Assembly: GCF_003054175.1 (NCBI RefSeq)
Contig: NZ_QBKN01000011.1
Location: forward strand, 62,001 to 126,000
Origin: Allosediminivita pacifica
Lineage (GTDB): Bacteria; Pseudomonadota; Alphaproteobacteria; Rhodobacterales; Rhodobacteraceae
Length of the DNA: 64,000 bases
Reading direction: 5' to 3'
Shown here: one piece after another, positions 15,256 through 23,984 of the stretch
How positions within the stretch are numbered: the stretch's first letter is position 1
How the letters are laid out: each line of letters opens with the position of its first letter
Translations under genes and position numbers: made by a program
The notes under the pieces: generated by a model
What the model was told of the DNA's origin: nothing
Seen by the model: the letters and a program-made list of their open reading frames with translations, nothing else
The model's database searches: none

Positions 15256-16890
15256 ATGACCGATGACAGAAGGGTAACGGCAGGTCGCCTGATGCGTGCA
15301 AGTTGTCTCGCCGCCGCGCTGCTGGCCGCCATGCCGGTCATGTCGAAGGCAGAGGGCACCTCGCTTTTGCAACTTACTGCCTACAAGCAAGCAGTCGCGG
15401 AACAGGTTTCGGACAGCGACGGTGTGGCCGATTTTTACCGTGCGCGGGATTTCGCGCCGATCTGGACGGGCGAGGGCGCCGAGGATCAGGCGCGGCGCGC
15501 GGCGCTCCTTGAGGCCTTCTCGACGACGCATGCGCATGGTCTTCCGGAGGGGCGCTACGATGCGAAAGCCTGGATGCGGAGGATGTCTGACGCACGGACC
15601 GAGCGTGAGCGTGGCCTTCTAGAGGTCGAACTCACGCGGCTTTACCTTCGGTTCGCCCATGACATCCAGTCCGGTATCCTCGAGCCCGGAGAGGTGGTCA
15701 GCGCGATCAAGCGCGAGCCGCCCCGGCGCGACAATGCCGAACTTCTGGCGAGGCTGACTGACGAGGAGCCGCGCGCCGTGTTCCGGACACTCGCGCCGCA
15801 GAGCCCCGAGTACGCCCGCCTCATGCGCGAGAAGATGCGGCTGGAGCGATTGATTTCACGAGGCGGTTGGGGGCCAAGCCTTCAGAACGCGCGGCTCGAA
15901 CGGGGCGACAGCGGGCGCGAAGTGGTCGAACTGCGAGACCGCTTGATCGCGATGGGCTACCTGAAGCCGACGCTTTCGGCGGATTACGATGCCGCACTCG
16001 AGGCCGCGGTGATTGACTTCCAGTTGGCCCACGGGCTCGAGACCGACGGGATCGCCGGCGGCAATACGCTGAGCGAGATCAACGTCAGCGCCGAAGAGCG
16101 GCTGGAATCGGTGATCGTCGCGATGGAGCGCGAACGCTGGCTGAATTTCCCGGGCGGGCCGGGGGAGCGCCACGTGCGGGTGAACCTCGTGGATTTCCAT
16201 GCGCAGATCATCGACGATGGCAAGCTGACCTTCGCCACGCGGTCAGTCATCGGCCACCAGGACCGCGACCGCCAGACGCCCGAGTTCTCGGACGAGATGG
16301 AACACATGGTGGTGAACCCTTCGTGGTACGTGCCGCGGTCGATCATCGTGAACGAGTACCTGCCGCGTCTGCGCCAGAACCCTGGCGCCGTGGGCCACAT
16401 CCAGGTTGTCGACAGCCGGGGCCGCGTGGTGAGCCGGAACCAGAGCTTTGCGCAGTACAGTGCCTCGTCCTTCCCGTTCTCGATGCGGCAGCCGCCGGGA
16501 CCGGGCAATGCGCTTGGCACGGTGAAGTTCATGTTCCCCAACCGCTACGCGATCTACCTGCACGACACGCCGTCCAAGAGCCTCTTTGATCGCGATGTGC
16601 GCACCTTCAGCCACGGCTGCATCCGCCTGAGCGATCCGCACGAGTTCGCCTACACGCTGCTGGCCCGTCAAAGCTCCGATCCCGTCGGGGATTTCCAGCG
16701 CGCGCTGCGCGGTGGGGGAGAGCGCAAGATCTCGCTCGAGCAGAAGGTGCCGGTGCACCTGATCTATCGCACCGCCTACACGCAGGCGAAGGGTCCGGTG
16801 CAGTATCGCCGCGACGTCTATGGCCGCGATGCGCGGTTGTGGGACGCACTTGCGGCAGCAGGGGTGGCGCTGACGGGTCGAGCCAGCTAA
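15256..16890 (+). CDS. L,D-transpeptidase, YcbB/LdtD-like
   Basis: A 544-residue exported enzyme. A signal peptide covers about residues 1-32 (LMRASCLAAALLAAMPVMSKA). A peptidoglycan-binding-like domain lies near residues 210-270 (LERGDSGREVVELRDRLIAMGYL). The YkuD catalytic domain follows, with the nucleophile in FSHGCIRLSDP near residue 455. Such enzymes make 3-3 cross-links or attach lipoproteins to peptidoglycan. The domain order and length match YcbB. The ATG at 15256 is chosen over an upstream in-frame ATG because AGAGGG precedes it and the signal peptide starts there. Confidence 0.88.
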   Translation: MTDDRRVTAGRLMRASCLAAALLAAMPVMSKAEGTSLLQLTAYKQAVAEQVSDSDGVADFYRARDFAPIWTGEGAEDQARRAALLEAFSTTHAHGLPEGRYDAKAWMRRMSDARTERERGLLEVELTRLYLRFAHDIQSGILEPGEVVSAIKREPPRRDNAELLARLTDEEPRAVFRTLAPQSPEYARLMREKMRLERLISRGGWGPSLQNARLERGDSGREVVELRDRLIAMGYLKPTLSADYDAALEAAVIDFQLAHGLETDGIAGGNTLSEINVSAEERLESVIVAMERERWLNFPGGPGERHVRVNLVDFHAQIIDDGKLTFATRSVIGHQDRDRQTPEFSDEMEHMVVNPSWYVPRSIIVNEYLPRLRQNPGAVGHIQVVDSRGRVVSRNQSFAQYSASSFPFSMRQPPGPGNALGTVKFMFPNRYAIYLHDTPSKSLFDRDVRTFSHGCIRLSDPHEFAYTLLARQSSDPVGDFQRALRGGGERKISLEQKVPVHLIYRTAYTQAKGPVQYRRDVYGRDARLWDALAAAGVALTGRAS

Positions 16891-16947
16891 GTCTCGCCCC
16901 CAACCGGGCGCTGCCGCCGTCGCGGCGCCCCAGACCGGGGAGAGACC

Positions 16948-18039
16948 ATGGCCTATACCATCGCCGAAATCGCACAGGCCCTCGGGTTGACGCCCGTGGG
17001 CGATACCGGACTGAAAGTCACCGGCGTGGCGGAACCCGCGCTGGCGGGTCCCGACGAGATCGCGCTTGCCATGAAGCCGGACTATGCCGCGCGTCTTGGC
17101 GAGGGGCAGGCCAGGGCCGCGATGCTCTGGCATGATGCGGATTGGGAAAGCTTTGGGCTGAAGGCAGCAATCCTGTCGCCGCGCCCGCGCTACGCGCTTG
17201 CCGACCTGAGCCAAATGATGGATCCCGGGCCGGGCTACGGCGCCGGGCGCCACCCCAGCGCCGTCATCGATCCTTCGGCCGAGCTTGCCGAGGACGTGGC
17301 CGTGGGGCCGCTTGCCGTGATCGACGCGGGCGCGAAGATCGGTGCTGGATCGGTGATCGGACCGCAGGTGCATATCGGGGCCGAAGTTACGATCGGCGAG
17401 GGCGCCATGATCCATGCGGGCGCGCGGATCGGCGCGCGGGTCACCATCGGCAAGCGCTTCATCTGCCAGCCGGGCGCCGTCATCGGCGGCGACGGCTTCT
17501 CCTTTGTCACGCCCGAAGCATCGGATGTGGAAGTGGCCCGCAAGGACATTTCCGGGGAGACGGCGCGCCATTCGCAGCAGTGGGCGCGGATCTACAGTCT
17601 GGGCGCTGTGACGCTGGGCGACGACTGCGAGGTCGGGGCCAACGCCTGCATCGACCGTGGCACCATCCGCGATACGGTGATCGGCGATGGGACCAAGGTC
17701 GATAACCTTGTCCAGGTCGGTCATAACTGCGTGATCGGGAAGGATTGTCTTCTGTGCGGTTGCGCCGGCCTGGCCGGGTCGATCACGATCGGAAACTCGG
17801 TCGTGCTTGCCGGGCAGGTGGGGGTCAGCGACAATATCACCATCGGCGACAACGTGATTGCCGGGGGCGCCAGTGTCATCTTGTCCAACGTTCCGGCAGG
17901 CCGCGCGGTACTGGGCTACCCGGCGATGAAAATGGATGCCCACGTCGAGAGCTACAAGGGCATCCGCCGTTTGCCGCGCCTTTTCCGGGACGTGGCCGAG
18001 CTCAAGAAAGCGGTTTCCAAGCTCACCGGGAATGACTAA
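16948..18039 (+). CDS. lpxD: UDP-3-O-acyl-glucosamine N-acyltransferase LpxD
   Basis: A 363-residue protein: an N-terminal uridine-binding domain (about 1-100), then a left-handed beta-helix of hexapeptide repeats (AVIDPSAELAEDVAVGPLAV onward), and a helical C-terminus. The catalytic His sits in VDNLVQVGHNCVIGKD. It adds the second hydroxyacyl chain to the lipid A precursor, taking the acyl group from an acyl carrier protein. An ACP gene and a ketoacyl synthase gene follow directly, which suggests a dedicated acyl supply. GGGAGAGACC precedes the ATG. Confidence 0.93.
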   Translation: MAYTIAEIAQALGLTPVGDTGLKVTGVAEPALAGPDEIALAMKPDYAARLGEGQARAAMLWHDADWESFGLKAAILSPRPRYALADLSQMMDPGPGYGAGRHPSAVIDPSAELAEDVAVGPLAVIDAGAKIGAGSVIGPQVHIGAEVTIGEGAMIHAGARIGARVTIGKRFICQPGAVIGGDGFSFVTPEASDVEVARKDISGETARHSQQWARIYSLGAVTLGDDCEVGANACIDRGTIRDTVIGDGTKVDNLVQVGHNCVIGKDCLLCGCAGLAGSITIGNSVVLAGQVGVSDNITIGDNVIAGGASVILSNVPAGRAVLGYPAMKMDAHVESYKGIRRLPRLFRDVAELKKAVSKLTGND

Positions 18040-18075
18040 GCGGTGCACAATTCGACAGATACCGGGGCCCGAAAC

Positions 18076-18336
18076 ATGACCGTCCGCGACAAGGTGATCG
18101 AGATCATTGCCGAGCAGGCCATGCTGGAGACGTCCGACGTGACGATGGAGAGCACGCCCGAGGACCTCGGGATCGACAGTCTCGGGCTGGTGGAATCCAT
18201 CTTCGCGATCGAGGAGGCTTTCGACATCTCGATTCCGTTCAACGCCAATGACCCGTCTGAATCCGACTTCGACATCTCGTCGGTCGGCCGCATCGTCGCC
18301 GGCATCGAAAAGCTGATCGCCGAGCAGAAGTCGTGA
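18076..18336 (+). CDS. Acyl carrier protein (specialised)
   Basis: An 86-residue ACP with the phosphopantetheine attachment serine in EDLGIDSLGLVES at about residue 38. It differs from the usual housekeeping AcpP and is not in a fab operon. It lies 36 bases after lpxD and its stop overlaps the start of a ketoacyl-ACP synthase. A GTG at 18043 would add 11 residues; the ATG is preferred because the ACP fold starts there. It probably carries acyl chains for lipid A or another specialised lipid. Confidence 0.85.
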   Translation: MTVRDKVIEIIAEQAMLETSDVTMESTPEDLGIDSLGLVESIFAIEEAFDISIPFNANDPSESDFDISSVGRIVAGIEKLIAEQKS

Positions 18337-19541
18337 AGCGCGTCGTCATTACCGGGGCGGGCACGATCAACGCCATCGGCAAGACCGTGCCCGAAACGCT
18401 CGAGGCCATGCGCGAGGGACGCTGCGGCATCGCCGAGGTCGAGACGCGCGATCTCGACCGGCTGGGTGTGCGGATCGGTGGACAGGTCAAGGGCTTCGAG
18501 CCCGAGGCGATGTTCAACCGCCAGCAAATGGCGCTCTACGACCGGTTCACCCAGTTCACGCTGACGGCGGCCCGCGAGGCCATCGCCCAGTCGGGGCTGG
18601 AGTTCCGCGGCGAGTTGGCCGCGCGGGCCGGTGTCGTGCTGGGTACCGCCGGGGGTGGCGTGCACACCTGGGACGAGAACTACCGAACCGTCTACGAGGA
18701 GGGTAAAAACCGCGTTCATCCCTTCGTCGTGCCCAAGCTCATGAACAATGCCGCGGCGAGCCATGTTTCCATGGCCTATAACCTGAAGGGCCCGTCCTTC
18801 ACGGTGTCGACCGCCTGCGCGAGCTCGAACCACGCCATGGCGCAGGCCTTCCAGATGGTGCGGCTTGGCATGTCCGAGGCCATGGTGACTGGCGGGTCGG
18901 AATCCATGCTGTGCTTTGGCGGGATCAAGGCCTGGGAAGGGCTGCGGGTCATGTCGAAGGACGGCTGCCGGCCCTTCAGCGCGACGCGCAACGGAATGGT
19001 GCAGGGCGAGGGCGCGGGTGTCTTCGTCTTCGAGGAATACGAGCACGCAAAGGCGCGGGGGGCCGAGATCCTGGCCGAGGTCGCGGGCTTTGCCATGACC
19101 TCGGACGCTTCGGACATCGTGATGCCCTCGGCGCAGGGCGCGGCGCGGGCCATGGAGGGGGCGCTGGCGGATGCCAAGCTCCCGAAGGAGGCCGTGGGCT
19201 ACATCAACGCGCATGGCACCGGGACGGCCGCCAACGACAAGACCGAATGCGCAGCCGTGGCGGATGTCTTCGGGACCCATGCCGACGACCTGATGATCTC
19301 GTCCACCAAGTCGATGCACGGTCACCTGATCGGTGGCACCGGGGCGGTGGAGCTCTTGGCCTGCATCATGGCGCTGCGCGACAGCGTGATCGCGCCGACC
19401 ATCGGCTACGAGGAATTCGACCCCGAGTGTGCGCTGGACGTGGTGCCCAACGAGGCGCGCGAGGCGCGGGTCGACGTCGCGCTGTCGAACGCATTTGCCT
19501 TCGGCGGCTTGAACGCGGTGCTGGCGCTCAAGCGCGTCTGA
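18333..19541 (+). CDS. Beta-ketoacyl-ACP synthase (FabF/NodE-like)
   Basis: A 402-residue KAS-II-type condensing enzyme starting with GTG in a 4-base overlap with the acp stop. The Cys-His-His triad is visible: VSTACASSNHAM, NAHGTGTAANDKTE and KSMHGHLIGGTGAVE. It extends acyl chains on an ACP with malonyl-ACP. The tight coupling to the acp gene and to lpxD suggests it works on that ACP, not as the housekeeping FabF. The role in lipid A chain supply is inference from position. Confidence 0.87.
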   Translation: MKRVVITGAGTINAIGKTVPETLEAMREGRCGIAEVETRDLDRLGVRIGGQVKGFEPEAMFNRQQMALYDRFTQFTLTAAREAIAQSGLEFRGELAARAGVVLGTAGGGVHTWDENYRTVYEEGKNRVHPFVVPKLMNNAAASHVSMAYNLKGPSFTVSTACASSNHAMAQAFQMVRLGMSEAMVTGGSESMLCFGGIKAWEGLRVMSKDGCRPFSATRNGMVQGEGAGVFVFEEYEHAKARGAEILAEVAGFAMTSDASDIVMPSAQGAARAMEGALADAKLPKEAVGYINAHGTGTAANDKTECAAVADVFGTHADDLMISSTKSMHGHLIGGTGAVELLACIMALRDSVIAPTIGYEEFDPECALDVVPNEAREARVDVALSNAFAFGGLNAVLALKRV

Positions 19542-19667
19542 CCGCGCAAGGGGCTTTCCGGGGCCGGCGAGGGCTTTCCAATCGAAACCGTGCGTGGTAT
19601 CGCCGCGCGCAATCAATAGGCAGTCCGGCGGGCAGGGGCCCACCGGCGAACACGGGAAACGAACCAC

Positions 19668-20090
19668 ATGGCGACCGAACGCACCCTCTCCATCATCAAG
19701 CCCGATGCGACGCGCCGCAACCTGACCGGCAAGATCAACGCGAAATTCGAGGAAGCCGGCCTGCGCATCATCGCGCAGAAGCGCATCCAGCTCACCAAGG
19801 CACAGGCGGGCGAGTTCTACGCCGTGCATAAGGAGCGCCCGTTCTACGACGAACTCTGCGAGTTCATGGCGTCGGCGCCGGTTGTCGTTCAGGTGCTCGA
19901 AGGTGAAGGCGCCATCGCGAAGAACCGCGAAGTGATGGGCGCGACCAACCCCGCCGACGCGGCGCCCGGCACCATCCGCGCCGAGTTCGCCGAATCCGTC
20001 GGCGAGAACTCGGTCCACGGATCCGACGCCCCCGAGACCGCGGCGGAAGAGATTTCCTTCTACTTCTCCGGCCTCGAGATCGTCGGCTGA
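19668..20090 (+). CDS. ndk: Nucleoside diphosphate kinase
   Basis: A 140-residue NDK that balances nucleoside triphosphate pools. Typical motifs are [18 protein letters not shown] at the N-terminus, [13 protein letters not shown], and the phospho-histidine motif [11 protein letters not shown] near residue 117. Length is standard. It is monocistronic by appearance: 126 bases precede it without a gene, and a strong terminator follows directly. Confidence 0.96.
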   Translation: MATERTLSIIKPDATRRNLTGKINAKFEEAGLRIIAQKRIQLTKAQAGEFYAVHKERPFYDELCEFMASAPVVVQVLEGEGAIAKNREVMGATNPADAAPGTIRAEFAESVGENSVHGSDAPETAAEEISFYFSGLEIVG

Positions 20091-20097
20091 GAATAAA

Positions 20098-20130
20098 GGG
20101 GCCGCCCGATGGGGCGGCCCTTCTTATTTC
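20098..20130 (+). terminator. Intrinsic terminator after ndk
   Basis: GGGCCGCCC at 20099-20107 pairs with GGGCGGCCC at 20112-20120 over a GATG loop, followed by TTCTTATTT. The next gene starts at 20131, immediately after the T-rich tail. Confidence 0.8.
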
Positions 20131-20670
20131 ATGGATCCGTGGAAAATACTGAAAGAAGAGACGGTCTTCGAAGCGGCGCCCTACGTGCGCGTCGTGCAAC
20201 AGGCGGTCGCGCTACCTGACGGCAGGACCGTCGATGACTTCTACCAGGTGCATCTGAACAGCTTCGCGCTGATCGTGCCGGTCCTGGAAGATGGACGCAT
20301 CCTCGTCATTCGCAGCTACAAACATGGCGCGGGTAAAGTCGTGCTGAGCTTTCCCGCGGGCTTCGTTGACGAAGGGGAGCAGCCGGATGACGCCGCGCGC
20401 CGTGAACTCATGGAAGAAACGGGGCATCGCTGCGATGAGCTGATCTCACTGGGTCGCTACGTCGACAACGGCAACCAGCGGGGCAGCGAGGGCCATTTCT
20501 TCCTGTCGAAGGAATGCCAATGGGAGCGCGACCCTGATGCGGGCGATCTCGAAGAGATGTCGGTCGAGACCCGGAGTGTCGAGGAACTCGATGCGGCTCT
20601 GGATCGGGGCGAGTTCGGTATCGTGCATTCGGCGGCGGCTTGGGCCTTTGCCCGCCGCCACCTGATCTGA
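20131..20670 (+). CDS. Nudix hydrolase, ADP-ribose pyrophosphatase-like
   Basis: A 179-residue Nudix protein. The Nudix box reads GFVDEGEQPDDAARRELMEE followed by TG at about residues 75-96, matching Gx5Ex7REUxEExGU. The upstream SYKHGAGKVVLSFPAG resembles ADP-ribose or nucleoside-diphosphate-sugar pyrophosphatases. The exact substrate cannot be read. Its ATG is right at the end of the ndk terminator tail, so translation probably comes from readthrough or a promoter inside the ndk end. Confidence 0.88.
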   Translation: MDPWKILKEETVFEAAPYVRVVQQAVALPDGRTVDDFYQVHLNSFALIVPVLEDGRILVIRSYKHGAGKVVLSFPAGFVDEGEQPDDAARRELMEETGHRCDELISLGRYVDNGNQRGSEGHFFLSKECQWERDPDAGDLEEMSVETRSVEELDAALDRGEFGIVHSAAAWAFARRHLI

Positions 20671-20671
20671 G

Positions 20672-21115
20672 CTAGCGCGGGGCCATCGCCGGGCGATCAC
20701 CCGGCGAGGCGCTGGCGCCGTTGTGGGCGAAGGGGGCTCTCCCCGGAACATTGTTCCCTCCATCCCGATGACGCGCTTCGACATGGGCTCGAAGCAGAGC
20801 CGCGTTGCGAAGGTTGGCCTTGTAGCCAACGTCAAGCACATCGCCGATCAGCGGCACAAGGCCCACGACCCAGTCGATCCCGAGGTTCATGATCATGCGA
20901 CCCATCAGGGCTTGCGAAGCCCCGGTCTTGCGCGCGCCGTCCAGCACCACGAGCGAAGGTGCGAGCGCCAGAGCGTCGCCGACGCCGGGCACCAGGCCGA
21001 TGATCGCATCCCAGCCCAGCGTGATCCTGGTCCCCGGCACGCGAAAGGCATTGTCCATGATGCGGGCGACTTTTTCCGCCCGCTCCACGTGCTCGAAATC
21101 GGGATGCAGCGCCAT
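20672..21115 (-). CDS. DUF4112 protein
   Basis: A 147-residue protein with the DUF4112 pattern: MDNAFRVPGTRITLGWDAIIGLVPGVGDALALAPSL, split here only for brevity, then GIDWVVGLVPLIGDVLDVGYKANLRNAALL. Two hydrophobic Gly-rich segments suggest a membrane-associated hairpin. The C-terminal 30 residues are low in complexity. It follows the YqaE/Pmp3-like gene by 3 bases. Function unknown. Confidence 0.82.
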   Translation of the reverse strand: MALHPDFEHVERAEKVARIMDNAFRVPGTRITLGWDAIIGLVPGVGDALALAPSLVVLDGARKTGASQALMGRMIMNLGIDWVVGLVPLIGDVLDVGYKANLRNAALLRAHVEARHRDGGNNVPGRAPFAHNGASASPGDRPAMAPR

Positions 21116-21118
21116 CGA

Positions 21119-21298
21119 TCAGGCCGTGCGGCTGTCGGGGCCGACGCGTGCAATGATCCAGATGGCATGCACGATGCCGGGGATGTAGCCCAGAAGCGTC
21201 AGCAGGATATTGATCCAGAAATGTTTGCCGATGCCGACCTGGAAGAAGACGCCCAGCGGCGGCAGGATGATCGCGAGGATGATGCGGATAAGGTCCAC
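21119..21298 (-). CDS. YqaE/Pmp3-family small membrane protein
   Basis: A 59-residue proteolipid with two membrane segments and the family signatures IILPPLGVFFQVGIGKHFWINILLT (in part) and YIPGIVHAIWI. A GTG start at 21298 is chosen because AAGGAG lies 7 bases upstream; an upstream ATG would lack a ribosome binding site. In yeast and plants Pmp3 affects membrane potential; bacterial function is unknown. It shares a probable operon with the DUF4112 gene. Confidence 0.85.
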   Translation of the reverse strand: MDLIRIILAIILPPLGVFFQVGIGKHFWINILLTLLGYIPGIVHAIWIIARVGPDSRTA

Positions 21299-21454
21299 GG
21301 GGGTTCTCCTTGGTGACATGTGTCAGTCTTGCCAAAGCAACACGCTGCGCTCTCGCTGGTTCCCTTATCGCAGCAGGCCGATCTCGCGCAGAAAGCGCGC
21401 AAGGGGCGGCGGAAAGCCCTGCGGCAGCGGTTCGGATTCATTGAGAATCGCGTC

Positions 21455-21697
21455 TTAAGCTTCTCTCAGAGCGTCTTTTTCCTTGCCTTTGCAGTCGTTC
21501 CAGGGGCGCCCCTGAAGCGCCATATGCACGACGTAGTAGCCGATGAAGTGGGGCTTCGTGCCGGTGGCGAGCATCCGTCGGTAAGCCTCGTCGGCCCCGA
21601 GGGTGCGCAGCGTCTCGGCGTCGGGAATGCCGGCGCGCGTGCAGGCGGCCTCGACCGCGGGACCAAGATTGCCGATCGAGGAGACCGGCGTGCTCAT
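21455..21697 (-). CDS. TfoX C-terminal domain protein
   Basis: An 80-residue stand-alone TfoX-C domain: SSIGNLGPAVEAACTRAGI, LRTLGADEAYRRML, then PHFIGYYVVHMALQGRPW. The helix-hairpin-helix-like fold is uncharacterised outside competence regulators. Its ATG overlaps the stop of the upstream lyase gene by 4 bases. The matching N-terminal domain protein is at 5193-5516, so the two halves of the classical TfoX are separate genes here. Confidence 0.85.
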   Translation of the reverse strand: MSTPVSSIGNLGPAVEAACTRAGIPDAETLRTLGADEAYRRMLATGTKPHFIGYYVVHMALQGRPWNDCKGKEKDALREA

Positions 21698-22527
21698 TTT
21701 CTGTCCTTGGCCCCGGCAGAGAGAAGCGCGTCGACCCTGTCGCCGGAGATGCCGTGCGAGAGGATGTCGAAATGCCCCTCGCCGAACATCTCGTGCGCGG
21801 CGTCGTAGATAAGCCGATGCGTCGCCCGGGCCAGCGCGGAGCCGAGGGAAAGGCGGGCGACGCCTGCGCTGGCAAAGCCTGAGCGGTCATGTGAGGTGTA
21901 GGGCCCCGCGACGAGCGCGTTCAAAGGCAGGGACGTGGCGCTGCAGATCGTGGCGAGATCCTCGAAATGCGGCGGCAGGGGAATGTAGACGCAGTCGGCG
22001 CCGGCTTCTTCGTAGCCCGTGATGCGCGCGATGGCCTCGTTCAGGTCGTACTGGCCATTCATCACCCCGTCCGCGCGGGCGCAGAGCACGAAATCACGCG
22101 GCAGGGCCCGCGCGGCCGCTGCGGCGGCGCGGATGCGCTCCACGGCGAGATTTCTGGCATAGGGTGTTGCGCCGGGAAGGGCGGTGTCCTCGATGGAGAT
22201 GCCCGCGAGGCCGACCTCGGCTGCGAGCCGCACGGTTTCGGCGCAGGTGTCCGGTGCCTCGCCGAAGCCGTTTTCGAAGTCGCCCGAGACAGGGACGGCG
22301 ACAGCAGAGACGAGGCTCTCGGCGTGGGCGAGTGCTTCGTCGCGCGTGACAGTGCCCATGTCCGGACGGCCGAGGGTGAATGCGTGGGCTGCGGAGCTGG
22401 TGGCGATCGCGCGGGCGCCGAGGGCTGCAAGCATCCTGGCGCTTCCGATGTCCCAGGCGTTGGCGAGGATGAAAGGATCACCGCGACGGTGCAGGGCGCG
22501 AAAGGCGGCGCCGGGATCAGGCTGCAT
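21694..22527 (-). CDS. Isocitrate lyase/PEP mutase family protein
   Basis: A 277-residue enzyme of the ICL/PEPM superfamily. Visible stretches are FILANAWDIGSARMLAALGARAIATSS, PVSGDFENGFG with the metal-binding Asp, and GISIEDTALPG. The members similar to this are usually annotated as phosphonomutase-like or methylisocitrate lyase-like with unknown substrate. The ATG at 22527 overlaps the end of the aminotransferase gene by 11 bases, so the two form an operon and may act in one pathway. Which one is not visible. Confidence 0.82.
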   Translation of the reverse strand: MQPDPGAAFRALHRRGDPFILANAWDIGSARMLAALGARAIATSSAAHAFTLGRPDMGTVTRDEALAHAESLVSAVAVPVSGDFENGFGEAPDTCAETVRLAAEVGLAGISIEDTALPGATPYARNLAVERIRAAAAAARALPRDFVLCARADGVMNGQYDLNEAIARITGYEEAGADCVYIPLPPHFEDLATICSATSLPLNALVAGPYTSHDRSGFASAGVARLSLGSALARATHRLIYDAAHEMFGEGHFDILSHGISGDRVDALLSAGAKDRK

Positions 22528-23704
22528 GAGCGAACGTTCCGGCAAAGGCGACGAGCGTCTCGATCGCTGAGACAAGGCGGTCATCTTCGGTGGTGAGCGC
22601 AATGCGAATATGGCCGGCGGCCGAGGTGCCGAAGCTTTCGCCCGGCATCACCGCGATGTGGTGCGCGTCGAGCAGCGCTTCGGCGAAGTCGCGCCCCGAC
22701 AGACCTGTGCTGCGCACGTCGAGCATGAGGTACATGGCTCCCTGCGAGGGAATCACGCCGACCGCGGTCTGTCCTTTGAGCGCCGCGAGCGCGAGATCGC
22801 GGCGGCGGCGGAACGGCGTGGCGATGCCGGTTTCGAGAAGATCGCCCTCCTGAAGGGCGAAGAGTGCCGCCTGCTGGATGTAGCCGGGGACGCCGTAGGT
22901 GGTCACGGTGGCCAGGTCGATGAGCGCGTCGACCGCGGCCTCGGGAGCGCAGATCCAGCCCACGCGCGAGCCCGTCATGGCGTGGCTTTTGGACATGGAG
23001 CCGATGACCATCGTGCGGTCTGCCATGCCGGGAAGGGCGCGGGGGCTCCGGTGATCGCCTTCCCAGATCTGCGTATCGTAAACCTCGTCGGAAATGAGCC
23101 AGAGATCCCGGTCCTGCGTCACCCGGGCAATCGCGTCGAGCGTGTCGCCTGGATAGACCGTGCCGGTGGGATTGTTGGGCGTGTTGATGAGCACGCTTTT
23201 CGCACCGCTTTCCACTGCGAGACGGTCGATCTTTGCCGCGTCGGGTAGGAACGCGGCTTCGGCGCTGGTCTCCACGGCGACAGGTGGGCGCGAGGCCGCG
23301 CGCATCGTCCCTGGGTATGTGGCGTAGTAGGGATCGACGTAGAGCGCCGCGTCGCCGGGATCACCCGTGGCCAGATGCGTCGCGAGAAGCCCGGGCTGCC
23401 CGCCCGCCGTCACGATGATGTTGTCGGCTGTGGTTGGCACGCCGGTACGGGCGGCAACGCGTTCGGCAAGCGCTTCTCGCAGCGGGGCGATGCCGGGCAC
23501 CATGGCATAGCCGGTGGCGCCGTTCAGCGCGGCGGTGTGCATCGCCACAAGGATTGCCGCGTCGGTGCCGATGTCGTGCTCGCCGATGGTCAGCTCGATC
23601 ACGTCCTTGCCCTCGGCGACCATCTGCCGGGCGCGGTAGAAGACCTCCCAGCCGTCCGAGCCGCCCTTGTTCAGCGTGGTGATGCGGTCCGAGAGTTGTG
23701 GCAT
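22517..23704 (-). CDS. PLP-dependent aminotransferase, class I/II
   Basis: A 395-residue fold-type I aminotransferase. NTPNNPTGTVYPGD, SDEVYDTQIWEG and the PLP-lysine motif GSMSKSHAMTGSRVGW (lysine at about 231) are present, and the C-terminus has HIRIALTTEDDRL with the carboxylate-binding Arg. The substrate amino acid is unknown. It starts at the ATG 23704 behind AAGGACC. It is translationally coupled to the ICL/PEPM family gene. Confidence 0.88.
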   Translation of the reverse strand: MPQLSDRITTLNKGGSDGWEVFYRARQMVAEGKDVIELTIGEHDIGTDAAILVAMHTAALNGATGYAMVPGIAPLREALAERVAARTGVPTTADNIIVTAGGQPGLLATHLATGDPGDAALYVDPYYATYPGTMRAASRPPVAVETSAEAAFLPDAAKIDRLAVESGAKSVLINTPNNPTGTVYPGDTLDAIARVTQDRDLWLISDEVYDTQIWEGDHRSPRALPGMADRTMVIGSMSKSHAMTGSRVGWICAPEAAVDALIDLATVTTYGVPGYIQQAALFALQEGDLLETGIATPFRRRRDLALAALKGQTAVGVIPSQGAMYLMLDVRSTGLSGRDFAEALLDAHHIAVMPGESFGTSAAGHIRIALTTEDDRLVSAIETLVAFAGTFAHAA

Positions 23705-23984
23705 GGAGAGGTCCTTCTTTGACACCGGAGTGATGCCAGAGCGGTGGACCCCCGGCAAGTGAACACGGGTTTCATCGCCGCATCCTTTCAGGTTTCGGAC
23801 GCGTAAAGGTAAATGAAGTCAGCCTGTTACGGACGGTCCCTGATTTGACCGAACGCGCGGTCGGGCGTAGGTTTCCCGACATGCTGGACGAATTGAGGCA
23901 CGCGGCCATGGCGAGATCCATGGCCGCGTTTTTCGTTCGCATGTCTGAGCGGGGAAGTCGCACAGGCAAGAAGGGTATCGAGCA
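23705..23984. other. Region between the aminotransferase and the gene transfer agent cluster
   Basis: These 280 bases should contain the promoter of the GTA cluster and the divergent aminotransferase promoter. The notable element is a hairpin with U-tract at 23901-23933. A 40-codon frame (23881-24002, starting MLDELRHAAM) spans the hairpin and overlaps the g1 start in another frame; it has no clear ribosome binding site. No CtrA-type box was found here. Confidence 0.5.
23901..23933 (+). terminator. Strong hairpin with T-run upstream of GTA g1
   Basis: CGCGGCCATGG at 23901-23911 pairs exactly with CCATGGCCGCG at 23918-23928 over a CGAGAT loop, followed by TTTTT. It has all features of an intrinsic terminator and ends 51 bases before the g1 ATG. 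It could be a leader attenuator of the GTA transcript, or end a short upstream RNA. Confidence 0.7.
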
